DNA from: Deltaproteobacteria bacterium UBA6601 | GTDB taxonomy: Bacteria > Myxococcota_A > UBA796 > UBA9615 | DNA length: 64,000 bases | NCBI GenBank assembly: GCA_002433485.1 | Contig: DJIF01000092.1 | Location: 15,078 to 79,077, forward strand | Reading direction: 5' to 3' | Shown: positions 36,028 to 44,123 of the stretch, one piece after another | Layout of the letters: every line of letters begins with the position of its first letter | Position numbering within the stretch: position 1 is the stretch's first letter | Made by a program: the position numbers and the translations under genes | The notes under the pieces: generated by a model | What the model was told of the DNA's origin: nothing | Databases searched by the model: none | What the model saw: only the letters and a program-made list of their open reading frames with translations

Positions 36028-36963
36028 ATGAGCACCATCCAGGTCGAGCAGTTATCAAGGGACTATGGACCGGTCCGGGCGGTGAACTCCATCAGCTTTG
36101 TAGTGGAGGAAGGCGAGGTACTCGGATTTCTCGGCCCCAACGGTGCAGGGAAGACCACCACCATGCGGATGCTCACAGGTTCCCTGGGCCTGAGCGGCGG
36201 ACGAATCGAGATCGCTGGCTTCGACATTGCCAGACAATCGCGCAAGGCCCGCCAACAGATCGGCTACCTGCCAGAGCGCCCCCCCCTCTACCCCTCCATG
36301 ACGGTAGAGGACTATCTGGACTTTGCTGCCCGACTACGCGGGGTGCCGCCAAATCGGCGGGCAGAGGCGGTCACAAAGTCCCTGGTGCGAACTGATCTTG
36401 GCACGGTCAGAGGCCGGCTCATTCGACACCTGAGCAAGGGGTTCAAGCAGCGGGTCGGCATCGCTCAAGCCCTGGTTCACTCACCTCGCGTGCTGATTCT
36501 CGACGAGCCGACCTCTGGACTTGACCCGGCTCAGGTCGCGGACATCCGCGAACTGCTAGGTGAGCTTAAAGGGGAGCACACCGTGGTCCTGTCCACCCAC
36601 ATCCTCAGCGAAGTCGCAGCCACCTGCGATCGGGTCATTATCATCTCTCAGGGACACCTCATCGCTGCGGGCACGGAAGCTGACCTCCGCTCAACTCTGA
36701 CCCGGTCTCAGCGCGTCGAATTGTTATTGGCCCGACCCAACTCAGCTACTGGCGAGACCTTGGCCAGCTTGGATGGTGTCATCGAGGTCGAGGAGCGCGC
36801 TGGTGGGAGCTTTCTGGTGACCACTCAAGGCGGCGATGTCCGCGAAGCCCTCAACGCGGCAGCTTCAGCCTTCGGCCTGCTGGAGAGCCGCCCCCATGGA
36901 GGGCTTGAGGAACTCTATCTTGAAGCGCTCAGCCAGAACGCAGCGGGAGAAACTGAGCGATGA
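36028..36963 (+). CDS. ABC transporter ATP-binding protein, GldA-like
   Basis: A single ABC ATPase domain: Walker A GPNGAGKTTTMRM, signature LSKGFKQRVGIAQAL and Walker B VLILDEPTSGLDPAQ, with the H-loop STHILSEV. The C-terminal 80 residues match the extension of ABC-2 type exporters. The ATG at 36028 is the natural start (MSTIQVEQL). It overlaps the permease gene by 4 bp. The trio with the next two genes has the layout of GldA/GldF/GldG of gliding bacteria and of similar uncharacterised exporters. Confidence 0.92.
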   Translation: MSTIQVEQLSRDYGPVRAVNSISFVVEEGEVLGFLGPNGAGKTTTMRMLTGSLGLSGGRIEIAGFDIARQSRKARQQIGYLPERPPLYPSMTVEDYLDFAARLRGVPPNRRAEAVTKSLVRTDLGTVRGRLIRHLSKGFKQRVGIAQALVHSPRVLILDEPTSGLDPAQVADIRELLGELKGEHTVVLSTHILSEVAATCDRVIIISQGHLIAAGTEADLRSTLTRSQRVELLLARPNSATGETLASLDGVIEVEERAGGSFLVTTQGGDVREALNAAASAFGLLESRPHGGLEELYLEALSQNAAGETER

Positions 36964-37718
36964 TGACCTTTCACGTGGCCCGGCGCGAGCTTCGTCACTA
37001 CCTGCGCTCCCCATTCGCTTATCTGGTCGGCGCGGCTTTCCTGTTCATCGCCGGCGTATTCTTCGGGTTGATCCTGGACAACTACATCCAGCTCAGCAGC
37101 AGCGCGCCCATGTACGGTGAGCAGGGCTTGACCATCACTCAAGGCATCATTGAGCCGCTCAGTTCCACCCTGGGCCTGATCCTCATTCTGTTCCTACCCA
37201 CCTTAACCATGCGAGTGCTCGCCGAAGAACAGCGCAGCGGCTCCATGGCCCTGCTGTTAAGCGCACCCATCTCTTCCACCGAGATCGTGCTGGGCAAGTG
37301 GCTGGGGCTGATGACCTTTCTCCTGCTCCTACTGATGGTTGGCCTGGGCTACGTACCGCTGCTCCTATTCATCTATGGCGATGCGCCCCTGGCACCCCAG
37401 CTAAGCGCGCTGCTCGGCTTGGTGCTACTGGCTGGGGCCGGCTCGGCGGTAGGTGTGATGACCTCCTCTCTATCGGACCAGCAGATCGTAGCCGCAGTGC
37501 TGTCCTGGATGATTCTGCTCGGCGCCTGGATTCTCAGCTTTCTGGACAGCCTTGAGGGGCCCATGGGAGCCATCGGCGCCCACATCGGCCTGATGATTCA
37601 CTATGAGAGCTTCGGTCAGGCCTTGATCCGCTCCAACGACATCGCCTACTTCGTCCTGGCGACGTCCTTCTCGCTATTCGTCGCAGTGCAGCGGGTCGAG
37701 AGCAACAGGTGGAGCTGA
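36960..37718 (+). CDS. ABC-2 type permease, GldF-like
   Basis: This is a 252-residue polytopic protein with about six transmembrane helices. It opens with an FHVARRELRHYLRSPFAY motif typical of ABC-2 permeases and has TLTMRVLAEEQRSGSMALLLSAP, the conserved coupling region of the GldF/NosY group. It overlaps the ATPase gene by 4 bp and is followed directly by the GldG-like gene. The transported substrate is unknown. Confidence 0.9.
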   Translation: MMTFHVARRELRHYLRSPFAYLVGAAFLFIAGVFFGLILDNYIQLSSSAPMYGEQGLTITQGIIEPLSSTLGLILILFLPTLTMRVLAEEQRSGSMALLLSAPISSTEIVLGKWLGLMTFLLLLLMVGLGYVPLLLFIYGDAPLAPQLSALLGLVLLAGAGSAVGVMTSSLSDQQIVAAVLSWMILLGAWILSFLDSLEGPMGAIGAHIGLMIHYESFGQALIRSNDIAYFVLATSFSLFVAVQRVESNRWS

Positions 37719-37719
37719 G

Positions 37720-39309
37720 ATGTTGTTCACCATCGCTGCACGACTCCTGGGAGCAGCAGGCCTGCTCTCTATTGCGCTGTTCACCACGCTGTACCTGTTT
37801 GCCGCCGAGACTCCTGGCCTCAACTGGATCGCCCTCGGCGCCGCCATCGGTCTGAGCAGTTGGGTCTACCTCGACTGGCCGCTGGTGAGTCGCCTGTTTG
37901 GCTCCAGAGGAGGCCGATCGGAGGCCAGTGCCTGGCTCCTGATTCTGATGGTTGCAGTCATCGGCGCCTTGCTTCTTCACCTCGCCGAGCGAGAACCTCA
38001 ACGCTGGGACCACAGCGAAAACCAGATGCACAGCCTCAGCGAGCAGGGTGCCAGCATCGTGAAGCAGCTCCCCGATGATCTGGAGTTCAGCCTGCAAGCT
38101 TACTTCGTGACCCTCGGGGATCGAATTCAAGAGAGCCAGCGCCAGCGCTTCAAATCCCTCACCGAGGCGACCCGCGCCCTGCGACCAGAGTTCAAGGTTG
38201 AGTTCATTGACCCAGAGACTCAGCCGGCCCGGGCAAGCCGCGATCAGATCAGCCGAAATGCCACCGTGATCATCACCGCCAGCAGCGGCGACTCAGGAGA
38301 GCCGCCGCGCAGCGAGCGCCTCTCCGAACCTGACGAGAGCGCGCTGGTCGCGGCTCTATTGCGGCTCAGCAACGCGGAGCGCTCCGCAGTGTATGTAGTG
38401 TCCGGGCACGGTGAGCTGTCCTTGACGGAAACGGGCCCACGGAGCCTGGCCGTTCTGGCGGGCCGGCTCACTGAGTTGGGTTTTGCGGTCCAGGAATTGG
38501 ACACTCTGCGCGGCGGGGACATCCCCAAAGACGCTCGTGTCGTGATCCTGGCTGGACCGATGATCCCGCTAAATGAGGGCGAGGCGGGCATGCTGCGCCG
38601 CTTTGTGGAAGCTGGCGGCGCGCTGCTCATCTGCGCTGAACCGAAACTTCCCGGGGAAGGTCCCGAGCGCACTGGCCTGACCGGTCTTGAGTCGATACTC
38701 GCAGACTGGGGGATGGAAGCCCTGGACAACCTGATTCTCGACGAGGTCATGAGGCGAGCCCTGGGCGACGCCACATTTCCCATCTCAGAGCGCTTCGCAC
38801 TGCACGAGATCACCCGCAACCTACAGCTACCCCTGGTACTTGGCACTGCCCGCTCACTACGAGTGCTAAAGCAGCAAGGACAGCAAGCGACGCAGGTAGA
38901 GGTCCTGGCCAGCACCTCAGAGGCAGCCTGGGGCGAGACCGACTTCAACAGCGAAATCTACGCTGTGGACGAAACTGACGACCGCGGACCAGTCGATCTG
39001 GCGCTACTGGCGGTGCTCCCTCAAAACGAGGCTGGTCTCGCTGGGCAGGTCCTGCTGGTCGGGGATCGAGACTGGCTGAGCGATGGGCTGATCACTGAAT
39101 TCGGCAATCTGGACTTCGCCATTCGCGCTGTTGGGCATCTTGCTCGCCGCGACGAAGTGGTCGGCATCGCGCCTCGCGCTAAGAGCCAGGGCCACCTGAC
39201 CATGAGCTTCCTGCAGGAACTGCTGGCGATCCTGACCGCGGTGCTGCTGATCCCGGGAGCCTTGCTGCTGTGCTCCGGCATGCTCTGGGCCTGGCGGCGC
39301 AACCTCTAA
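37720..39309 (+). CDS. GldG-like ABC-associated membrane protein
   Basis: It has N-terminal transmembrane segments (about 5-45 and 65-88), a large extracytoplasmic domain of the GldG/IFT52-like type (EFSLQAYFVTLGDRIQESQ, then VYVVSGHGELSLTE and RVVILAGPMIPLNEGEAG), and a C-terminal helix (about 495-520) ending in RRN. This is the usual third component of GldA/F/G-type exporters. It starts 1 bp after the permease stop. The role may be in motility, envelope biogenesis or docking; context does not decide. Confidence 0.85.
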   Translation: MLFTIAARLLGAAGLLSIALFTTLYLFAAETPGLNWIALGAAIGLSSWVYLDWPLVSRLFGSRGGRSEASAWLLILMVAVIGALLLHLAEREPQRWDHSENQMHSLSEQGASIVKQLPDDLEFSLQAYFVTLGDRIQESQRQRFKSLTEATRALRPEFKVEFIDPETQPARASRDQISRNATVIITASSGDSGEPPRSERLSEPDESALVAALLRLSNAERSAVYVVSGHGELSLTETGPRSLAVLAGRLTELGFAVQELDTLRGGDIPKDARVVILAGPMIPLNEGEAGMLRRFVEAGGALLICAEPKLPGEGPERTGLTGLESILADWGMEALDNLILDEVMRRALGDATFPISERFALHEITRNLQLPLVLGTARSLRVLKQQGQQATQVEVLASTSEAAWGETDFNSEIYAVDETDDRGPVDLALLAVLPQNEAGLAGQVLLVGDRDWLSDGLITEFGNLDFAIRAVGHLARRDEVVGIAPRAKSQGHLTMSFLQELLAILTAVLLIPGALLLCSGMLWAWRRNL

Positions 39310-39320
39310 GGTCGACCTGT

Positions 39321-40199
39321 TTAGCGCTGGCCGCTGCGCCGAAAGTCGCTGCCCTTAAGCTCGACGAATTCACACATCTCACAAAGGCGCGAGTAGATGC
39401 GCTCACCGACCTGATCACGCAACGTCTTGGCCGGTGCTCCGGGGTTCATCCCATGCTGAACGCGGCCAGCATAAGCAGGATTTATGGCGGCGCGCTGCTC
39501 ATAGTCGGTGCGGGGCGAGAAGTTGGTGGTACACAAAGTGACCCGTCCAGCGTTGTAACGCCTGCTGATCAAATCATCCAGCACAGTCTCTTCCCACTCG
39601 GTACCTCGCCCCTTACCAAGTTCATCAATCACCAACAGTTCAACATCAACCAGCGGCAACATGACCGCAGCGTCCCCCTGGTGTGAAGAGTACGCTCGCT
39701 TCAAATCGTTGAGCAGGTTGCCATAATCCACAAAGCGGCAGGCCACCCCCTTACGCAGGGTGAGCTCGCGAAAGATCCCGACCACCAGATGGGTCTTGCC
39801 GGTGCCCACCGGCCCCCAGAAGATCAGGCCCCCGCGAACTGCCGGATACATCAAGGTGAAGTCTCTGGCGAGAGTCCGAGCAGCCTCTTGCTCAGGCGTC
39901 CGTGCCTCAAAGCTCTCCAATGTGGCGCGCTGATAGCGAAGACCGATACGCGCCGCATTGAACAACTCCATGCGTCGTCGCACCCGCTCGCAGGGACAGG
40001 GGCAATAGAGTTCATAACCTTGCTTGTCGCGCTCCATCCGACCGCCACGACCAGCGCAACTGGGGCATACCCATGCAGTATTGGCAAACTCCGCCACGCA
40101 GAATGCACCGCTGGAGCGAATCACCAGATCTGGCTCAACAAAAGCCTTGTCTACCAGGCCGCCGTCCACCGGAGTTTCCAATCCATCGCTCATGGTCAC
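39321..40199 (-). CDS. DnaC/IstB-like AAA+ ATPase (helicase-loader type)
   Basis: There is an N-terminal zinc-binding-type region (CPSCAGRGGRM, then YCPCPCERVRRR) followed by an AAA+ domain with Walker A GPVGTGKTH and Walker B LLVIDELGKG, then sensor 1 TLCTTNF and an Arg-rich end. This is the layout of DnaC/DnaI loaders of the replicative helicase. It overlaps the preceding gene by 4 bp. GTG 40199 and ATG 40193 are both possible starts. It is not the AAA+ type that disassembles or assembles injection systems (that family is larger and lacks the zinc region). Confidence 0.85.
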   Translation of the reverse strand: MTMSDGLETPVDGGLVDKAFVEPDLVIRSSGAFCVAEFANTAWVCPSCAGRGGRMERDKQGYELYCPCPCERVRRRMELFNAARIGLRYQRATLESFEARTPEQEAARTLARDFTLMYPAVRGGLIFWGPVGTGKTHLVVGIFRELTLRKGVACRFVDYGNLLNDLKRAYSSHQGDAAVMLPLVDVELLVIDELGKGRGTEWEETVLDDLISRRYNAGRVTLCTTNFSPRTDYEQRAAINPAYAGRVQHGMNPGAPAKTLRDQVGERIYSRLCEMCEFVELKGSDFRRSGQR

Positions 40200-40936
40200 A
40201 CTCTCCAGTATCGATCGGGATCAAACAGGGGGTCCCCTGCGCGAAGCCGCCGCCTGCACAGCTCCTCCAAGGTCTCTTCGAGGGCATCGAGGCTCATCGA
40301 ACCCACCGCCTCGCCCAGCTCATCCAAGACCTCCTGCCTAAGGCGTCTCCGCTGCTCTTCCGGGCAAGCCTGCCACAACGCCTCATAGTAGCGCCGACCA
40401 AAAGACAGCAGAGTGCTGAATAGCGCCGGCTCTGCCAGCCGCGCTGCGGCAAGCCCGGACAGCTCTTGGACCAGCTGCTCCAACACAATCGCGACCGGTT
40501 CCTGCTGCCCCGTCAAGGCCAGGGCATCGGCAAGATCGGCTTCGATACCGCTGAGAACCACGCTCAGGCGGCCGGCCTCAGCCGCCTCAACAGCGGCATC
40601 GTCTCGATGTTCGCCAACAGCTCGAGCGGCAGCTCGCTGGCCCTCCTTATCGACGTAGCGGCGGAGCGACCGAAGCGGCAAGCCGCGAGGTGGGTTCTTG
40701 CGCGCCTTCAGCCGCAAGCCGCGCTCATGGACCACCCGCAGCACCAGATCCAGGGGATAGCCTGCCTCCCACCAGCCTTCAATGATGTGCTGGTCCATGG
40801 ACGAGAGAACATGACCCTCGTCCCTGAGATAGAGAACCAGCTCTTGAATATGGGCGGCATAGTGACCCAGCCCGAGATCAGAGCGAACGCGACTCACGGG
40901 GAGGGAGCCCTCCTGTAGCGGGGCAGACAGTTGCAT
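40196..40936 (-). CDS. Hypothetical protein paired with the DnaC-like loader
   Basis: A soluble helical protein of 246 residues. The part around residues 40-95 (LSSMDQHIIEGWWEAGYPLDLVLRVV, shown here in two motifs: SSMDQHIIEGWW and YPLDLVLRVVH) resembles the helical module often found beside DnaC/DnaI-type loaders, DnaD-like in character. Translational coupling to the loader gene supports a role in replication initiation or restart. The family assignment is tentative. Confidence 0.6.
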   Translation of the reverse strand: MQLSAPLQEGSLPVSRVRSDLGLGHYAAHIQELVLYLRDEGHVLSSMDQHIIEGWWEAGYPLDLVLRVVHERGLRLKARKNPPRGLPLRSLRRYVDKEGQRAAARAVGEHRDDAAVEAAEAGRLSVVLSGIEADLADALALTGQQEPVAIVLEQLVQELSGLAAARLAEPALFSTLLSFGRRYYEALWQACPEEQRRRLRQEVLDELGEAVGSMSLDALEETLEELCRRRLRAGDPLFDPDRYWRV

Positions 40937-41097
40937 GACATCCTCGAGCGGGCGGGTAAGTGGCCACAGGCCACCCTCTCAGAAGGCCGGGAGTGTAGCA
41001 ACTGGCGACCCTTCTTGCCCCACTTTGTAGCGCGCGATAGAGTCCGGCGATGATCCGCAGCTTCTACCCCCCCCTCCCCTCCCTGCCCGGACGCCAC

Positions 41098-42219
41098 ATG
41101 TCACGACTGTTCGCCCACCTGCTGTTCTCCGTGGCCCTGTTCGGTGTCTCCGCTCCCATCGCCCTGGCTGAGGATGGCGCGAGCACCGAGGCAGACGATA
41201 CTGAGCCGCCCCCCCCAGCCAGCGAAGCAGAGACCGGCCCGAAAGACGAAGTTGAACTCGATGAAGAGCTGGATGAAGACTTCGATGCGGTGCTGGAAGA
41301 AGGTGTCGATAGCGAAGGAATATTTCAGGACTACCGCGATGAGCTGCGCGGCGAAGACCCCATCGAAGAGGCCGATGCCTGGAAGAATTACCTCGACGCC
41401 TATCCTCGCTCCCTGTACCGCCTTGAGATCGAGACCCGCATCGAAGCCTTGGAACAAGCCTCTTTTGATGACCTGGAACTTGAAGACCGCAATGACCAGC
41501 AGCAACAGGCAGATGAGTCCAACAGCGACGCAAAGCGGGCCGACCTGGACATCAGGGAGCCCGCCCTACTGGGAATGAATGCAAACACCCGCCGCAGAGT
41601 TGACGTGGGGATCCTGTGGGGCTTTCAGGACTACTTCAACTACGAGGTCGGGGTCGAGTGGGCCTTCAAGCGCCAGTTCAGCGCCTTTGGCACCATCCGA
41701 CATAGCGGCAAGGGCTTCGGCACCGCGGTTCAAGCCGGCGCCAAGTATGCCCTGATCAAGGACACCCGCACCGGCACCGTGCTAAGCGGCGCCTTCTCCA
41801 TCAACCTGGGCTATAGCGCACTGGAGCAACTCAACTTTGTGATCCAACCCTGGATTGGCTTCGGCTGGATCGCCAACGATCTGATCCAGCTGCAGACCTC
41901 CCTGGCCATGGACCTCCGGGTTGACCGCTTGCGAACGGCCGTTCTTTGGGACTTCATGGTGCTGATCTCAGCGACCCAGAAGCTCGGGGTATATTTTCAG
42001 AGTAAGCAGCGCCACAGTCTGGTTCGACCCGAAGGTCAGCCAGTTCGCTACCTTGGGTTCCATCAAGCTGGCGTCGGAGTCAAAGTACGTCCGACTCCCC
42101 TCATTGAGTTGACCGTGGGAGCTAACATCCCCTACGGCTGGAACCACTGGAAGGACTACCGTTACTTCGGCGTCCATGCCGGCCTGGTGTTCTACTTCAA
42201 GAAACAACCACTCGAATGA
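41098..42219 (+). CDS. Outer-membrane beta-barrel protein with acidic N-terminal domain
   Basis: The ATG at 41098 starts a signal peptide (SRLFAHLLFSVALFGVSAPI, cleavage near ALAED); an upstream ATG at 41050 would spoil it. Residues 25-150 are very acidic (DELDEDFDAVLEEG) and probably helical or coiled. From about 155 to the end, alternating aromatic/hydrophobic strands (VGILWGFQDYFNYEVGVEW and many more) describe a barrel of about 10-12 strands. It converges with the E2-like gene. A link to the injection system, such as an outer-membrane exit or anchor, is possible only by position. Confidence 0.75.
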   Translation: MSRLFAHLLFSVALFGVSAPIALAEDGASTEADDTEPPPPASEAETGPKDEVELDEELDEDFDAVLEEGVDSEGIFQDYRDELRGEDPIEEADAWKNYLDAYPRSLYRLEIETRIEALEQASFDDLELEDRNDQQQQADESNSDAKRADLDIREPALLGMNANTRRRVDVGILWGFQDYFNYEVGVEWAFKRQFSAFGTIRHSGKGFGTAVQAGAKYALIKDTRTGTVLSGAFSINLGYSALEQLNFVIQPWIGFGWIANDLIQLQTSLAMDLRVDRLRTAVLWDFMVLISATQKLGVYFQSKQRHSLVRPEGQPVRYLGFHQAGVGVKVRPTPLIELTVGANIPYGWNHWKDYRYFGVHAGLVFYFKKQPLE

Positions 42220-42315
42220 GCCAGATCAGAGCCAGTTAGCCCGGACCTAGACCCAGGTGGGCAGAGCTTTGCCGCGAGCGTCGGCACACTAAAAAACTCG
42301 CAGCGGAATTAAGGC

Positions 42316-42960
42316 TCAGCTTTCGTCAGCGCCCTCTGAGTCGCTGGCTTCTTCACCCATATCGAAGGAGATACCGCCGCCCGTGTAGTACCACTTACGG
42401 AAGGTATCGATCTCTTCGCTGTGGTTGTAGGCCCAACCGGCCGCATCCGGGTTCAAGTAGTCCCCAATCTCGACCCGCCGATAGAAATCATCCGGATTCT
42501 CGTGAATGTCAGCCCAGGACAGAACACCGATGAGCATGTCAGCTAGATCCGTCAGGTGAACCGTCAGGTCATAGGTGTTGTCGTTGACGTAGCAGACAAA
42601 ACCATCCTTAGGGCTCACATTGGGGTGCCAGACATCACTCACCGCATAGATCTCCGGCTTCACTACCGGGTACGCCTCACTGAGGTAGATGTCAAAAGAC
42701 ACCTCTTCACGGATGGGGAAGTGATCAAGCGGGAAGTCCTTGAGCCGTACCTTGCCGCTGGTTGGCTTACCCAGGGTCGGTCGCTTGAAGGTAAACCGAT
42801 ACTTGTAGGGCAGCGCCTCTTCGCCCCAGGTGAAGTCCAGCGGCTCTACCACCACCTCTTCCTGGCTGACCATGAAGTGCTGGAGGTGGTCCCACTCGAC
42901 CTGAAGGCGGCCCATGACGAACTTGGCGTCACCGCTTGGCTGATTCTTCTTCTTGCCCAT
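42316..42960 (-). CDS. E2-like ubiquitin-conjugating (UBC-fold) protein
   Basis: A UBC fold can be traced in order: strand KYRFTFKRP, the sheet and loop EVSFDIYLSEAYPVVKPEIY (canonical YPxxPP region), then the E2 hallmark WHPN (111-114), then FVCY with Cys123 at the catalytic position nine residues after the HPN Asn, and the helix LTDLADMLIGVLSW. HPN and the downstream Cys are what active E2 enzymes use to pass a ubiquitin-like protein from E1 to a lysine. The C-terminal tail is acidic. The ATG at 42960 has an AGGA Shine-Dalgarno. It is the last gene of the minus-strand block, 56 bp after the ubiquitin-like gene. Confidence 0.88.
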   Translation of the reverse strand: MGKKKNQPSGDAKFVMGRLQVEWDHLQHFMVSQEEVVVEPLDFTWGEEALPYKYRFTFKRPTLGKPTSGKVRLKDFPLDHFPIREEVSFDIYLSEAYPVVKPEIYAVSDVWHPNVSPKDGFVCYVNDNTYDLTVHLTDLADMLIGVLSWADIHENPDDFYRRVEIGDYLNPDAAGWAYNHSEEIDTFRKWYYTGGGISFDMGEEASDSEGADES

Positions 42961-43016
42961 GTCGTTCGTCCTGTCGCGCCAGCGCATCCAACAAGCGCCG
43001 CCGCAGATCTATGGTG

Positions 43017-43310
43017 TCAGGCCGGAATATGCTCCATGACGAGACGAATCTCGTCACCCTCCTCAACCCCTGCATCACCGAGACTCTCATTAGGCTGCAA
43101 GATGTAGTGCTTACGCCCACCGGAGCGGCGGTCGGGCACCGAAATCTTGAAGGAGCGTGGTTGTCCCTGCTCATCGGTCATGTTCATCTTGAGCTGGCGA
43201 GCCAGAAAAGGAGCAAGCTTCGATGAAGGCACGCCCCCACTGATTTTCACTGTGCGGTTGGTTCCGCCGGTCGGCTCCTTGAGCCGTACCTTGATGACAT
43301 TGTCGCTCAT
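43017..43310 (-). CDS. Ubiquitin-like beta-grasp protein (YukD-like)
   Basis: The 97 residues follow the beta-grasp order: strand KVRLKEPTGGTNRTVKISG hairpin, helix PSSKLAPFLARQLKM, strands SFKISVP and HYILQPNESL, then AGVEEGDEIRLVM. The L..NESLGDAGVEEGDEIRL ending is typical of YukD/ubiquitin-like proteins. The C-terminus is EHIPA with no Gly-Gly, so transfer would need a different last residue or processing. It lies between the RING-like and E2-like genes, which argues that it is the modifier of this set. Confidence 0.82.
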   Translation of the reverse strand: MSDNVIKVRLKEPTGGTNRTVKISGGVPSSKLAPFLARQLKMNMTDEQGQPRSFKISVPDRRSGGRKHYILQPNESLGDAGVEEGDEIRLVMEHIPA

Positions 43311-43390
43311 CGTCGTCCTCAGCTACTGGCCGCGGGGTCCCCGTATCTGGTGGAGAGAAGCCACAGCAGGTCACGTTACGTAGGCGCGAC

Positions 43391-43418
43391 TATATACCAG
43401 ATTAAGATGAAATTTCAC
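43391..43418 (-). promoter_or_regulatory. Possible internal promoter before the ubiquitin-like gene
   Basis: The 138-bp gap before the ubiquitin-like gene is AT-rich against its surroundings. On the minus strand it holds tatata (43396-43391) with a tgaaat hexamer about 15 bp upstream. The match to a sigma-70 -35 box is weak. It could let the ubiquitin-like and E2 genes be expressed apart from the injection-system genes. Confidence 0.3.
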
Positions 43419-43448
43419 GCCGGCAAAAAAGCCTGCCTCTCGAGTAGC

Positions 43449-44123
43449 TCAACTCCGCCGCATACCTTCAAGATCCCGCTCGCGAAGAGCCTGGTAGCAG
43501 CGACGACAGCGATTCTCGAGAAGATGTACATAGTCCTTGAGATAGACGGCGTGGCACACCTGGGACACGTTGAGCCGATTGTGGCAGACCACATAGTTAT
43601 CGTGATCCCGGTTGATGACCTGATTGGTCAATAGGCAGACCAGGTCCTCAGGCTCGGTGGTGTAATCAACGTCTTCTTCCACCTCGGTGTCTTCCTCTTC
43701 GTCGCCAAAGTCCTCCTCAGGCTCCTGCTCGGTAACCACGTAGTGGCTCAGCGAGAGGGCTCCCAGACCGCAGCCAACCAAGCCGCAGAAAAAGGCCAGA
43801 CCCAACTCCAGCGGCTGCCAGGCTAGAGCCTCACCACCGGCCGTACCGCGCAACATGGCAACCACCATGGCCATACCAAAGGCACCCAAAAACAGCGCGA
43901 TGCCGCCGCCGCCCACCATCAGACAGCCGCCCCGGCCACGCCCGAGAAACATCTGCAGAGAGGCAGACGAAAGCATGCCAAGTACCATCGGCGGAAAGAT
44001 CACCAGACCCAACAGGGTCGAGCCGTCATAGAAGACCACCAATCCCCACAGAATCGAGAAGATTCCCAGAATCAGTGCGCTCGGCAGGTACTCGCCGGGA
44101 CTACCAAGTTCACGCTCAGCCAT
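43449..44123 (-). CDS. Four-TM protein with C-terminal RING/treble-clef-like domain (candidate E3)
   Basis: Four hydrophobic segments (about 14-31, 36-53, 66-92, 105-127) put both ends in the cytoplasm. A very acidic linker (DEEEDTEVEEDVD) is followed by a small Cys/His domain: Cys163, Cys180-His181, Cys190-His191 and Cys206-x2-Cys209 (numbered from the ATG at 44123). The order and the final CxxC recall a RING finger or related binuclear treble clef, but the first CxxC is incomplete. RING-type proteins act as E3 ligases and are known beside bacterial E1/E2 genes. It overlaps the E1-like gene by 8 bp. Confidence 0.72.
   Translation of the reverse strand: MAERELGSPGEYLPSALILGIFSILWGLVVFYDGSTLLGLVIFPPMVLGMLSSASLQMFLGRGRGGCLMVGGGGIALFLGAFGMAMVVAMLRGTAGGEALAWQPLELGLAFFCGLVGCGLGALSLSHYVVTEQEPEEDFGDEEEDTEVEEDVDYTTEPEDLVCLLTNQVINRDHDNYVVCHNRLNVSQVCHAVYLKDYVHLLENRCRRCYQALRERDLEGMRRS

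Noticed and set aside
36028..39309. Evidence that the organism glides by a Bacteroidetes Gld motor
   Set aside because: Only the GldA/F/G-like exporter is present, and such exporters are common in non-gliding bacteria; no other Gld genes are seen.
39321..40199. Injection-system AAA+ ATPase (Afp15/ClpV-like)
   Set aside because: Zinc-type N-terminus, size and coupling to a DnaD-like partner match a DnaC/DnaI helicase loader.
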